The notes beneath the pieces were generated by a model. That model was not told the origin of the DNA. It saw only the letters and a list, made by a program, of their open reading frames with translations, and did not search any database. Below are positions 1 through 6,187 of a stretch of DNA of 6,187 bases, piece by piece (position 1 is the stretch's first letter; each line of letters opens with the position of its first letter). The translations under genes and the position numbers were made by a program. Source of the stretch: Betaproteobacteria bacterium (lineage in GTDB: Bacteria; Pseudomonadota; Gammaproteobacteria; Burkholderiales; Burkholderiaceae); the NCBI GenBank assembly GCA_947468785.1, contig CANIMS010000111.1, positions 1 through 6,187 of the forward strand, read 5' to 3'.

Positions 1-2
1 CT

Positions 3-401
<399 letters not shown>

Positions 402-402
402 G

Positions 403-425
403 TAACTCAGTTAGTCGCTGAGTTA
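403..425. terminator. Inverted repeat between convergent bchL and por, possible bidirectional terminator
   Basis: TAACTCAG (403-410) and CTGAGTTA (418-425) form a perfect 8-bp stem around a 7-nt loop. It begins 2 bp after the bchL stop and includes the por stop codon (423-425 on the minus strand). Its position between two convergent gene ends fits a shared terminator. No run of T follows on either strand and the stem is short and not GC-rich, so intrinsic termination would be weak; it may only protect 3' ends. The repeat is seen directly, its function is inferred. Confidence 0.4.
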
Positions 426-432
426 ATCGCTA
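409..432. repeat. 12-bp imperfect tandem duplication at the 3' end of por
   Basis: AGTTAGTCGCTG (409-420) is followed directly by AGTTAATCGCTA (421-432), with 10 of 12 bases identical. Read on the minus strand, both copies encode Ser-Asp-stop in the same frame: the functional por stop is at 423-425 and a second in-frame TAA is at 411-413. The unit overlaps the inverted repeat at 403-425. It looks like a local slippage duplication that has drifted slightly. Confidence 0.6.
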
Positions 433-1406
433 GGCATTCCGACTAGCTTAGCGGTAATCTCCCAGAGGTCTTTACTAAGCTTTTCGCTCTTGGCTTTCAT
501 GGAGAGCTCTTGGGCAAAAGGCTCTCTGATTGCTGAGTTGCGATTACCCCAACTCCAGTGAACGCCTGATTGGGTAAAGCGTGGGTCAGCTACTACTTGA
601 GCAACCCGTTCGCCAGCAAGCTCTTGGCTCACATAACCTTTAGTAATATTTTTCTGAAACCAGGGAAATATTTTCTGAAAGAGTGGTGGCGTATCTCTAA
701 AGAGCGCTGTCTCTGCAACGCACCCAGGATATAAAGTATTAAAGATTACGCCAGTGCTGGCGTGATATCTTTTTTGTAGCTCTCGATTCATGACCATATT
801 GCATAACTTACTGTCTTTATATGCTTTGCCTGGTTTAAAGGGTTTTCCATTGATCATGGCTATCGGTGCTTTAAAGCCAGCCATGAGACCTTCTAGGGCG
901 CCAATATCAGCAGGGGCAGGAATAGGAACTTTGCCGCCGAATTCTTCTGAGTTTGCCGTCACGGTGCCTAGTGTAATTAGGCGCGCATGCTCATGTGCTT
1001 TAGCAGTTTGAACCAGATTTTCTAGCAGCATTCTGCTTAAGACGTAGTGCCCAAAATAGTTTGTGGCGACGCTGATCTCAAAACCTTGAGGGGAACGTGC
1101 CGGTTCTTTTAGAAGTGGTAGGTATGTAGCTGCATTACACAGCAAGGCATTGAGCTTTTGACCGCTTTCATTAAAGCGTTGCACAAATGCTCTAACACTG
1201 TCTAAGTTCCCAAGGTCTAACTGCCAGATTTCAAATTGGCTAGAGTTAAATTGATGTGCCTTAGCAGTCAATTCCATTTTTTGAGGATCGCGGACGGCCA
1301 GAATGAGTCGCCAATTTCGAGCGAGTAGGGCCTTGGCAGCATATAAGCCAACTCCAGAAGAAGCTCCGGTAATAATGGCGAGTGGTTGATTAGTGCTGGA
1401 AATCAT
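423..1406 (-). CDS. por: Light-dependent protochlorophyllide oxidoreductase (LPOR)
   Basis: LPOR is an NADPH-dependent, light-driven enzyme of the short-chain dehydrogenase family that reduces the C17-C18 double bond of Pchlide to give chlorophyllide. At 327 residues it is full length (cyanobacterial forms are about 320-325). Visible signatures are the Rossmann motif TGASSGVG (13-20), LCNAA (89-93), LGTVTANS (146-153), the LPOR-specific segment [13 protein letters not shown] (157-169), the catalytic YKDSK (Tyr196, Lys200), YPGCVA with the conserved LPOR cysteine at 229, FPWFQKN (247-253), [14 protein letters not shown] (256-269) and SGVHWSWGN (280-288). The spacing matches Synechocystis LPOR (Tyr193, Lys197, Cys226) with a constant offset of three. 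These features exclude a generic SDR or retinol dehydrogenase. The ATG at 1406 leaves only about nine residues before the first beta strand, as expected; the Shine-Dalgarno sequence is weak (AGAAAA). The gene converges on bchL and diverges from the hydrolase-bchO unit. LPOR is typical of oxygenic phototrophs and is known from some aerobic anoxygenic phototrophs, where transfer is the accepted explanation. Base composition does not stand out from its neighbours. Confidence 0.95.
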   Translation of the reverse strand: MISSTNQPLAIITGASSGVGLYAAKALLARNWRLILAVRDPQKMELTAKAHQFNSSQFEIWQLDLGNLDSVRAFVQRFNESGQKLNALLCNAATYLPLLKEPARSPQGFEISVATNYFGHYVLSRMLLENLVQTAKAHEHARLITLGTVTANSEEFGGKVPIPAPADIGALEGLMAGFKAPIAMINGKPFKPGKAYKDSKLCNMVMNRELQKRYHASTGVIFNTLYPGCVAETALFRDTPPLFQKIFPWFQKNITKGYVSQELAGERVAQVVADPRFTQSGVHWSWGNRNSAIREPFAQELSMKAKSEKLSKDLWEITAKLVGMPSD

Positions 1407-1423
1407 TTTTCTATTACAGTCTT

Positions 1424-1451
1424 AGTATTGGTAAAAATAAATTATTGTCAT
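1424..1451 (-). promoter_or_regulatory. Candidate sigma70-type promoter for por
   Basis: On the minus strand ATGACA (plus-strand 1446-1451, 5 of 6 to TTGACA) is followed after 16 bp by AATACT (1424-1429, 4 of 6 to TATAAT). The -10 element ends 17 bp before the por ATG, which allows a short leader. The match is moderate and could arise by chance in AT-rich DNA. Confidence 0.3.
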
Positions 1452-1454
1452 TTT

Positions 1455-1458
1455 AAGG
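1455..1458 (+). promoter_or_regulatory. Ribosome binding site of the alpha/beta hydrolase gene
   Basis: AAGG lies 9 nt before the ATG at 1468 and supports that start over the next in-frame ATG at 1489 (Met8), which would cut into the hydrophobic N-terminal segment. Confidence 0.5.
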
Positions 1459-1467
1459 CTAGACCTG

Positions 1468-2394
1468 ATGTTCCTAAAAGCATTCAAAATGATTGCGATT
1501 GTATTAACGGCAACTCTATTTTTTGCTGCTCTCTATCTATGGACACCCGACAAATCTAAATCAGAGTTAGAGAAAATCTATAGCTCTCCTAAGAATGCTT
1601 ATGTCAATGCACTAGGAGTCAACATTCATTACCAAGATACTGGCCCCTCCAAAAATCCGATACCCATTCTATTTCTACATGGCTTTGGCGCCAGCTTGCA
1701 GACCTGGGACACTTGGTCTCAGTCCTTAAGTAATGAGTATCGCGTTATTTCTGTTGACTTGCCAGGGTTTGGTCTAACTGGAGAGGACCCCAGCGGCATC
1801 TATACCGATGAGAGAAGTGTAGAAGTGCTGGAGGCTTTCTTGAAGGCCCTGCAGATTTCTAAGGTAGTGCTGGTTGGTAATTCTATGGGCGGGAAGTTTG
1901 CTTGGCAATTTACTGCTCGTTATCCGAATCAGGTGGCAAAGTTGGTACTCATCTCTCCAGATGGATATGCTAGCCCTGGTATCGAGTATGGCAAAAAGAC
2001 AGAAATTCCCGCTATTGCTCAACTCTATCGTTATTTCTTTTCTAAGACCTTCTTAGCAATGAACCTTGAGCCCGCTTACGCTAATCCAAAAACACTCAAC
2101 GATGATTTAGTGAATCGCTACTATGATCTGATGTTAGCTCCGGGAGTGAGGGGTGCAATTTTGGCTCGTATGCAGCAAACTGTTTTAAAAGACCCAGTAC
2201 CGTCTTTAGCCAATATTCAAGTTCCTACATTGTTGATCTGGGGTGAAAAAGATGCTTTTATCCCCATTAGCAATTCAAATGATTACCTCAAGGTAATGCC
2301 CAATGTGAAAAGAGTATCCTTGCCCAATATTGGTCACTTACCGCAAGAAGAGCAGCCAACCATTGGCCTTGCAGCACTTAAAGAGTTTTTATAA
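1468..2394 (+). CDS. Membrane-anchored alpha/beta-fold hydrolase, substrate unknown
   Basis: This is a 308-residue alpha/beta hydrolase with a complete catalytic set. It has an N-terminal hydrophobic segment (about residues 8-24, preceded by Lys4 and Lys7) that reads as a signal anchor or uncleaved signal peptide. The oxyanion-loop motif LFLHGFGAS (68-76), DLPGFGLTG (97-105), the nucleophile elbow VGNSMGG with Ser139, WGEKDAFIP with Asp262, and NIGHLPQEE with His290 follow in the usual order. Between about 165 and 235 lies a helical lid. The family includes lipases, esterases, C-C hydrolases and plant pheophytinase and chlorophyll dephytylase, so the fold does not define the substrate. It sits 3 bp upstream of bchO, almost certainly in the same transcript and probably translationally coupled. 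This context suggests a role near pigment synthesis or turnover, for example on a phytyl or methyl ester, but nothing in the sequence proves it. It differs from BchO by its N-terminal anchor and by GNSMGG in place of GHSAGA, so it is not simply a second BchO copy. The annotation is firm for the fold and open for the function. Confidence 0.85.
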   Translation: MFLKAFKMIAIVLTATLFFAALYLWTPDKSKSELEKIYSSPKNAYVNALGVNIHYQDTGPSKNPIPILFLHGFGASLQTWDTWSQSLSNEYRVISVDLPGFGLTGEDPSGIYTDERSVEVLEAFLKALQISKVVLVGNSMGGKFAWQFTARYPNQVAKLVLISPDGYASPGIEYGKKTEIPAIAQLYRYFFSKTFLAMNLEPAYANPKTLNDDLVNRYYDLMLAPGVRGAILARMQQTVLKDPVPSLANIQVPTLLIWGEKDAFIPISNSNDYLKVMPNVKRVSLPNIGHLPQEEQPTIGLAALKEFL

Positions 2395-2397
2395 GCA

Positions 2398-3261
2398 ATG
2401 AAACGGATACCTTTAGATTGGCCTAACCGACAACACAGTGGCACTGTCTCTGTTGGGGGTTTAGATTGGCATGTTCAGCTCGCAGGTAAGGGCCCCGTTG
2501 TTTTGCTGCTTCATGGAACTGGGAGTTCAACCCATTCCTGGTCAGATCTCATACCTTTATTGGAAAGTGATGCACAAGTCCTGGTGCCAGACTTGCCAGG
2601 CCATGCTTTTACTGTCGGCGCAAAATTAGAAGACCTAAAGCTCGATGAAATAGCGCGCTCACTACAGTTGCTGATTCATCAATTGGGTATCGAAGCGCCA
2701 TCGATAGTAGTAGGGCATTCTGCTGGAGCGCCCTTGGCCATTCGGTTTGCAGTGGCTGCAGAACAGCAGCCAAAGCTGGTGATTGCCTTAAATCCTTCTT
2801 TTATACCGCCACCACCTGTCTACACCACTTTTTTTGGACCACTTTTGGGCCCGATTACAAGATCATCAACACTTTCTAGTTTGCTTGCCTCACTTTCACC
2901 CAGTTTGGGAATGGTAGATAAGCTACTAGATTCAACAAATACTATCTTGCCAGAGACCCGCAGAGTCTTCTATAGAAAACTCTTTGAGCGGCCAGACCAT
3001 GTTCGTGGCTCTATGAATTTCATGGCGGCAGCGGATATTCAGAAAGTTTTAGTTGAAGCCGATTTGTATCGAGGTAAATTAATTTGTGTTTTAGGTAATC
3101 AAGATGCGTGGATTCCGGTAAAACCCTTGGAGAAGATTATTCGGGATTATTTTCCAAGCGCAGAAATTCTGAAGTGGGAGGGTGGTCACATCATGCATGA
3201 GCTTGAACCAGGCAAGGTTGCAGAGTTGATTCTCTCAGGTCTGGCTGAGTCTAAACACTAA
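2398..3261 (+). CDS. bchO: BchO, magnesium-chelatase-associated alpha/beta hydrolase-like protein
   Basis: BchO is a conserved member of BChl gene clusters, generally annotated as a Mg-chelatase accessory protein because it travels with bchI and bchD; its biochemical activity is not established. The 287 residues match the usual family length. Seen in order are the N-terminal DWPNRQHS (7-14), typical of BchO, LLLHGTGSSTHSW (36-48), VPDLPGHAFT (63-72), the nucleophile elbow VGHSAGA with Ser108, NPSFIPPPP (132-140), GNQDAWIP with Asp236, and GGHIMHE with His264. The possible Ser-Asp-His triad is thus intact. No signal peptide is visible. The ATG is 3 bp after the hydrolase stop; the only purine-rich site is AAGAG at 2381-2385, 12 nt away, so coupled translation is likely. 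The stop codon overlaps that of bchD on the other strand. In Rhodobacter the order is bchI-bchD-bchO on one strand; here bchO keeps its place next to bchD but is inverted and must be transcribed separately. The call over a generic hydrolase rests on BchO signatures plus location. Confidence 0.92.
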   Translation: MKRIPLDWPNRQHSGTVSVGGLDWHVQLAGKGPVVLLLHGTGSSTHSWSDLIPLLESDAQVLVPDLPGHAFTVGAKLEDLKLDEIARSLQLLIHQLGIEAPSIVVGHSAGAPLAIRFAVAAEQQPKLVIALNPSFIPPPPVYTTFFGPLLGPITRSSTLSSLLASLSPSLGMVDKLLDSTNTILPETRRVFYRKLFERPDHVRGSMNFMAAADIQKVLVEADLYRGKLICVLGNQDAWIPVKPLEKIIRDYFPSAEILKWEGGHIMHELEPGKVAELILSGLAESKH

Positions 3262-5156
3262 GCCTTTTTGAGTCCTTGCATGATTGCTTGAGAAACCTCG
3301 TTTGCTCCTGCATTCGGTAGAGGCAAGTACATCGACCCGAGTAGCGCCGCTATTACCTTACCTTCATCCCTAGCTTGGGGTGAGGTGTCTATCCACAATG
3401 ACTTAAATGAATAGTGAGAAGCAGTACGTGCTGATTGCTGGGCATCTTCCATTGCTTTTGGTCTACCTGGAGATCCATCTTTTGCGATATTGGCTCGGCC
3501 ATCTGTTAGGAAAACTAAAGCAGGGGTCAGTCCTTTTCTCATCGATGCGCTAGCTACTTCAAAAGATTCATCAATTGCGCGGGATAAGGGAGTTCCCCCT
3601 CCGCCAGGAAGACCGCTTAAGGCTCGCTTCGCTTTAACCAAAGAACGGGTTGGGGCTAAGATGAGTTCAGCCGCACTACCTCTAAATGACATCACCGCTA
3701 CTTGATCTCGTCTGATATAGCATTCAGCTAATAGAAGCTCTACGGCACCTTTAGCTTCGGCGAGGCGATGCATTGCAGAAGAGCCAGAAGCATCAACGAT
3801 AAACATCGTTAATGTTTGGGTACGTTCTTGATAGCGCTTGATCCGAAAATCTTCTTTTCGAATCAAAATTTTTCCAATAGGAATTATTTTCCCAGCTGCC
3901 TTCATTTCTGCCCTGCGTATCGCTTGCCAAGGAACGGCTGCTCGTAAGGTATCAATGATGCTGAGAGTTTTACCGCCTTCTGGCATTCCTGGCATAGTAC
4001 TTAATGGCCTACCCCGAATTCGTCCTACTTTGACGGCACCCGTTTTACCGCCCATCCCTTTGGGCGCTTTAAGGTCAGCTAAATCAGCAAGACGAGCCAA
4101 AATATCTGCAGGGATTGCCGCCTGAGCCGCTTCTAAAATTTCATCTTCAAGCGGCTGTGGATTTTCTGTATCACTTTCTTGCTCCTCTTCATCTTCTTCC
4201 TGATGTTGATCCTCGGTAGGATCAGGGGGAGGCGAATCTTGATCTAATGGATCTTGTGCATTCTCGGGCTCTTCATCTGAATCCGATTCAGGCGGAATTT
4301 CTTCCTCTTCTGGTGGGGCGCTTTGCGGCATTCTCGTAGCGCGCGGTGATAAGACTAAGGCAATCGCACGTTGCAAGTGCATGCTAGTTACTTCATCTTC
4401 TTCATCAAAGGCAGCTAAACACTTAGCGGTATTGATTGCTAAATTCAGGGCGCGGATTGACATTACCCCCAACTGCTCGGCGACGCCAACTAATGCATTC
4501 AGATTATCTTCACTCACAATTACTTCAGAGAAGTTCTCTCGAGCATATTGAAGTGACTGAGTATCGGGTAAAAAATCTTCATCGGTTTCGGGCAGATCTC
4601 TCCAGCCAATGATATCGAGATTCAAAAGAAAAGCCGTTCTTTGCCGAATTTTTTCATTTGGGTGTTCGTCATCTTCGATACCTTCATCCAAGGCAATGAC
4701 TCCAAAGTGACTGTCAATTCTTCTACTTTGCCCATCACGCTCAATAGAAATAAATCCATTATCTAGAGCACTCACTACCTTTGCGACAGTCCCTACCTCA
4801 ACTCTCTCAGCCATTGGCATGAGCAATAACTGCTGATCACATTGAGCCAGTAGCCCCTGCCTGAGAACCGCCTTACCAGTTCGTAAGGTTTGATCGAGAT
4901 CGATGCCGCCAATCAGATTTTCATCAGAAATTCCGAGTGGCATTTTGCGCAATGGCAGGCGCATACCGCCTAATTGAGCAACGGTATTGAGATAAGCTAG
5001 CCAACGATCTCTGACTGGACCGGAACGTGCACGCAAAATGACGCCACCTAAACCATGCGGATTAATAGCTAAGAGCTGAGCGACCTGAAGTGCACGCAAC
5101 CAAGTTTCGAGTTTGGCGCTCTTACTGATCTCTTGGGTTTGTGTTTGATTTTCCAA
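3258..5156 (-). CDS. bchD: BchD, magnesium chelatase D subunit
   Basis: BchD is the AAA+/VWA subunit that assembles with BchI rings and couples ATP hydrolysis to Mg2+ insertion into protoporphyrin IX by BchH in the cytoplasm. The 632 residues contain three parts. The first (about 15-275) is an inactive AAA+ domain with GLGGVILRARSGPVRDRW (35-52) where BchI has a Walker A loop. The second is an acidic, proline-rich linker (about 278-340). The third is a C-terminal VWA/integrin-I domain (about 445-632) with a complete MIDAS site: DASGSS (Asp455, Ser457, Ser459), GGGGTPLS (Thr522) and LTDGRAN (Asp552). FRIKRYQERTQTLTMFIVD before the MIDAS and RGRPLSTMPGMP (381-392) are typical of the family. The start is a TTG at 5156, 14 bp after the bchI stop; the first in-frame ATG is at residue 65, inside the conserved domain, so it cannot be the start. 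No strong Shine-Dalgarno sequence precedes the TTG, suggesting coupling to bchI translation. The gene follows bchI in one transcription unit, and its stop overlaps that of bchO by 4 bp. Confidence 0.96.
   Translation of the reverse strand: MENQTQTQEISKSAKLETWLRALQVAQLLAINPHGLGGVILRARSGPVRDRWLAYLNTVAQLGGMRLPLRKMPLGISDENLIGGIDLDQTLRTGKAVLRQGLLAQCDQQLLLMPMAERVEVGTVAKVVSALDNGFISIERDGQSRRIDSHFGVIALDEGIEDDEHPNEKIRQRTAFLLNLDIIGWRDLPETDEDFLPDTQSLQYARENFSEVIVSEDNLNALVGVAEQLGVMSIRALNLAINTAKCLAAFDEEDEVTSMHLQRAIALVLSPRATRMPQSAPPEEEEIPPESDSDEEPENAQDPLDQDSPPPDPTEDQHQEEDEEEQESDTENPQPLEDEILEAAQAAIPADILARLADLADLKAPKGMGGKTGAVKVGRIRGRPLSTMPGMPEGGKTLSIIDTLRAAVPWQAIRRAEMKAAGKIIPIGKILIRKEDFRIKRYQERTQTLTMFIVDASGSSAMHRLAEAKGAVELLLAECYIRRDQVAVMSFRGSAAELILAPTRSLVKAKRALSGLPGGGGTPLSRAIDESFEVASASMRKGLTPALVFLTDGRANIAKDGSPGRPKAMEDAQQSARTASHYSFKSLWIDTSPQARDEGKVIAALLGSMYLPLPNAGANEVSQAIMQGLKKA
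4137..4325 (-). other. Region encoding the acidic, proline-rich linker of BchD
   Basis: These codons encode about residues 278-340 of BchD, dominated by Glu, Asp, Pro, Gln and Ser, including PPEEEEIPPE and EEDEEEQESD. Acidic linkers joining the AAA+ and VWA parts are a known feature of ChlD/BchD and are thought to mediate subunit contacts. The segment is low-complexity and will align poorly between species. Confidence 0.85.
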
Positions 5157-5170
5157 AAGACGACACTGGC
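5154..5170 (-). promoter_or_regulatory. bchI-bchD junction with TTG start and no clear Shine-Dalgarno
   Basis: The 14-nt spacer between the bchI stop (5171-5173) and the bchD TTG (5154-5156) reads GCCAGTGTCGTCTT on the coding strand and lacks an AGGAG-like site. The nearest purine-rich stretch is inside the end of bchI (AGCAAGTAAG). Translation of bchD probably depends on ribosomes finishing bchI. Confidence 0.55.
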
Positions 5171-6187
5171 TTACTTGCTTGTTTCGGGAAATAATTCTTC
5201 TAATGCTCTTCTGACTCGTACTGCAGAGCTGGAGTCATCCAAAGGATTGCGTCTAAGACGATGCTGTAAGGCTGGTACTGCGATTTTCTTGAGATGTTCA
5301 AGTGTTACATGATTTTTTCCACAGAGCGCGGCATAAGCGCGGGCAGCACGCAGCAATGTTAATTCTCCACGCAGACCATCAGTTCCTAGGTGACTACAAA
5401 GTTGAGTTACCTTTTCTAGCATTGAATCATCAACTTTGACTGAAGGCAGTTTCTTTTTACCAGCCTGAATCTGCTGGCGAATAATGTCGTCCTCTTTTTC
5501 CCAGATCTCCATGAACTTGGCTGGATTGCGCTCAAACTCATCACGTCGCTTAATAATTTCCACTCTAGATTTTGCTTCCTGTGGAGTTTTCACCTCAACT
5601 GCAAGACCAAAGCGATCTAGTAGTTGAGGACGTAGCTCACCTTCCTCGGGATTGCCGCTACCCACTAAAACAAACTTAGCAGGGTGACGAATACTTAAAC
5701 CTTCTCGCTCAACAACGTTTGCACCAGAAGCTGCAACATCAATTAATAAGTCAACTAGGTGATCTTCCAGGAGATTAACCTCGTCAATGTAGAGAAAGCC
5801 TCGATGCGCTTTAGCAAGTAAGCCAGGTTCGTATGCTTTCTCGCCAGAGCTAAGCGCTTTTTCAATATCTAATGCGCCAATGACGCGGTCTTCGGTAGCA
5901 CCCAATGGCAAGTCAACGACTGGCACTGGTTTCTTAATCGCCTTGAGTTTTCCGCCAATCTTGAGTTTGGCTCTTAGTTCGTCGCAGATCGGGCAAGTTC
6001 CACTTGCCGCATTTGGATCGCAGGCATACACACAATCTTGAACTGAACTCATCTCTGGGAGTAATGCTGCAAGTGCACGAACCGCCGTGGATTTTCCAGT
6101 CCCGCGATCTCCCATTACCAAAACTCCACCCACGCTGGAATCGAGAGCTGCAATCAAGATTGCTAATTTCATATCCTCTTGCCCAAC
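5171..6187 (-). CDS. bchI: BchI, magnesium chelatase ATPase subunit (N-terminus outside window)
   Basis: BchI is the AAA+ ATPase of Mg-chelatase that forms rings with BchD and drives Mg2+ insertion. The frame stays open to the right edge: codons 6187-6173 read VGQED directly before the Met at 6172, matching the conserved N-terminal VGQE motif of the family. That Met is therefore internal, and only about 5-20 residues are missing. Numbered from the visible Val, the protein has Walker A GDRGTGKS (26-33), VVDLPLGATEDRVIGALD (family insertion, 90-107), Walker B FLYIDE (131-136), sensor 1 GSGNPEEG (176-183), the arginine-finger region LLDRFG with Arg192, and sensor 2 DGLRGELTLLRAARA with Arg273. 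All catalytic elements are intact, in contrast to BchD. Four cysteines (52, 56, 65, 68) sit in the loop after Walker A. The gene leads into bchD after 14 bp. Its promoter lies outside the window. Confidence 0.97.
   Translation of the reverse strand, partial: VGQEDMKLAILIAALDSSVGGVLVMGDRGTGKSTAVRALAALLPEMSSVQDCVYACDPNAASGTCPICDELRAKLKIGGKLKAIKKPVPVVDLPLGATEDRVIGALDIEKALSSGEKAYEPGLLAKAHRGFLYIDEVNLLEDHLVDLLIDVAASGANVVEREGLSIRHPAKFVLVGSGNPEEGELRPQLLDRFGLAVEVKTPQEAKSRVEIIKRRDEFERNPAKFMEIWEKEDDIIRQQIQAGKKKLPSVKVDDSMLEKVTQLCSHLGTDGLRGELTLLRAARAYAALCGKNHVTLEHLKKIAVPALQHRLRRNPLDDSSSAVRVRRALEELFPETSK

Larger units (their letters stand above)
1407..1467. promoter_or_regulatory. Divergent intergenic region between por and the hydrolase-bchO unit
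   Basis: This 61-bp AT-rich spacer is the only place where promoters for both por (leftward) and the hydrolase-bchO pair (rightward) can lie outside coding sequence. I find no TGT-N12-ACA site of the PpsR/CrtJ type here, and no FNR-like TTGAT-N4-ATCAA. The short spacing means the two promoters must overlap or lie back to back, so a single regulator could control both. Rightward promoter elements are not convincing. Confidence 0.5.

Noticed and set aside
790..1011. Open frame on the plus strand inside por
   Set aside because: It is antisense to the well-conserved LPOR Tyr-Lys region, has no ribosome site and encodes no recognisable domain.
423..1406. Generic short-chain dehydrogenase or retinol dehydrogenase
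   Set aside because: The PIPAPADIG insertion, [21 protein letters not shown] and YPGCVA motifs, with matching spacing, are specific to LPOR.
1774..2056. Overlapping open frames on both strands inside the hydrolase gene
   Set aside because: They lie across the nucleophile-elbow region of a gene with an intact catalytic set and show no family signature.
3490..4125. Two plus-strand open frames opposite bchD
   Set aside because: They run antisense to the VWA and pre-VWA regions of bchD, where the minus-strand protein is clearly conserved, and look like products of codon bias.
5984..6034. Rubredoxin-like or zinc-ribbon domain fused into BchI
   Set aside because: Only a short loop of about 17 residues carries the cysteines and it sits within a normal-length BchI, so a separate domain is not supported; kept only as a possible metal or redox site.
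6170..6172. ATG as the bchI start
   Set aside because: The preceding codons encode VGQED, a conserved BchI N-terminal motif, so the true start is beyond the right edge.

Overview
This window is a piece of a bacteriochlorophyll (BChl) photosynthesis gene cluster. It holds six protein genes, two of them cut by the window edges, and almost no non-coding DNA. Protein matches were made from memory of family sequences and motifs. The set of genes (bchL, bchO, bchD, bchI) indicates an anoxygenic phototrophic proteobacterium. The moderate, slightly AT-leaning base composition and the presence of a light-dependent reductase suggest an aerobic anoxygenic phototroph, perhaps a freshwater betaproteobacterium of the Polynucleobacter type. 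That placement is an inference and is only moderately secure.

Layout. Positions 3-401 (+) hold the C-terminal part of bchL, the iron-protein subunit of the dark-operative protochlorophyllide reductase (DPOR). Converging on it, 423-1406 (-) is a complete light-dependent protochlorophyllide oxidoreductase (LPOR, por). A 61-bp divergent intergenic region follows, and then a two-gene rightward unit: a membrane-anchored alpha/beta hydrolase of unknown substrate (1468-2394, +) and bchO (2398-3261, +), 3 bp apart. On the other strand, converging on bchO with overlapping stop codons, are bchD (3258-5156, -) and, upstream of it, bchI (5171 to the right edge, -). These two encode the Mg-chelatase D and I subunits.

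How the genes work together. BchI and BchD form the ATPase motor that, with BchH (not in the window), inserts Mg2+ into protoporphyrin IX. BchO is a conserved accessory protein linked to this step. Later in the pathway protochlorophyllide (Pchlide) is reduced to chlorophyllide, either by the oxygen-sensitive, ATP-driven DPOR (BchL with BchN and BchB) or by the single-chain, light-driven, oxygen-tolerant LPOR. The window therefore brackets two control points of BChl synthesis and shows both solutions to Pchlide reduction side by side.

The most notable points are the LPOR next to bchL, the inverted position of bchO relative to bchI-bchD (usually a co-directional bchIDO group), the extra hydrolase coupled to bchO, a TTG start for bchD with no clear ribosome site, and a 12-bp tandem duplication at the end of the LPOR gene that creates a second in-frame stop. 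I saw no RNA genes, mobile elements, CRISPR arrays or long intergenic stretches.
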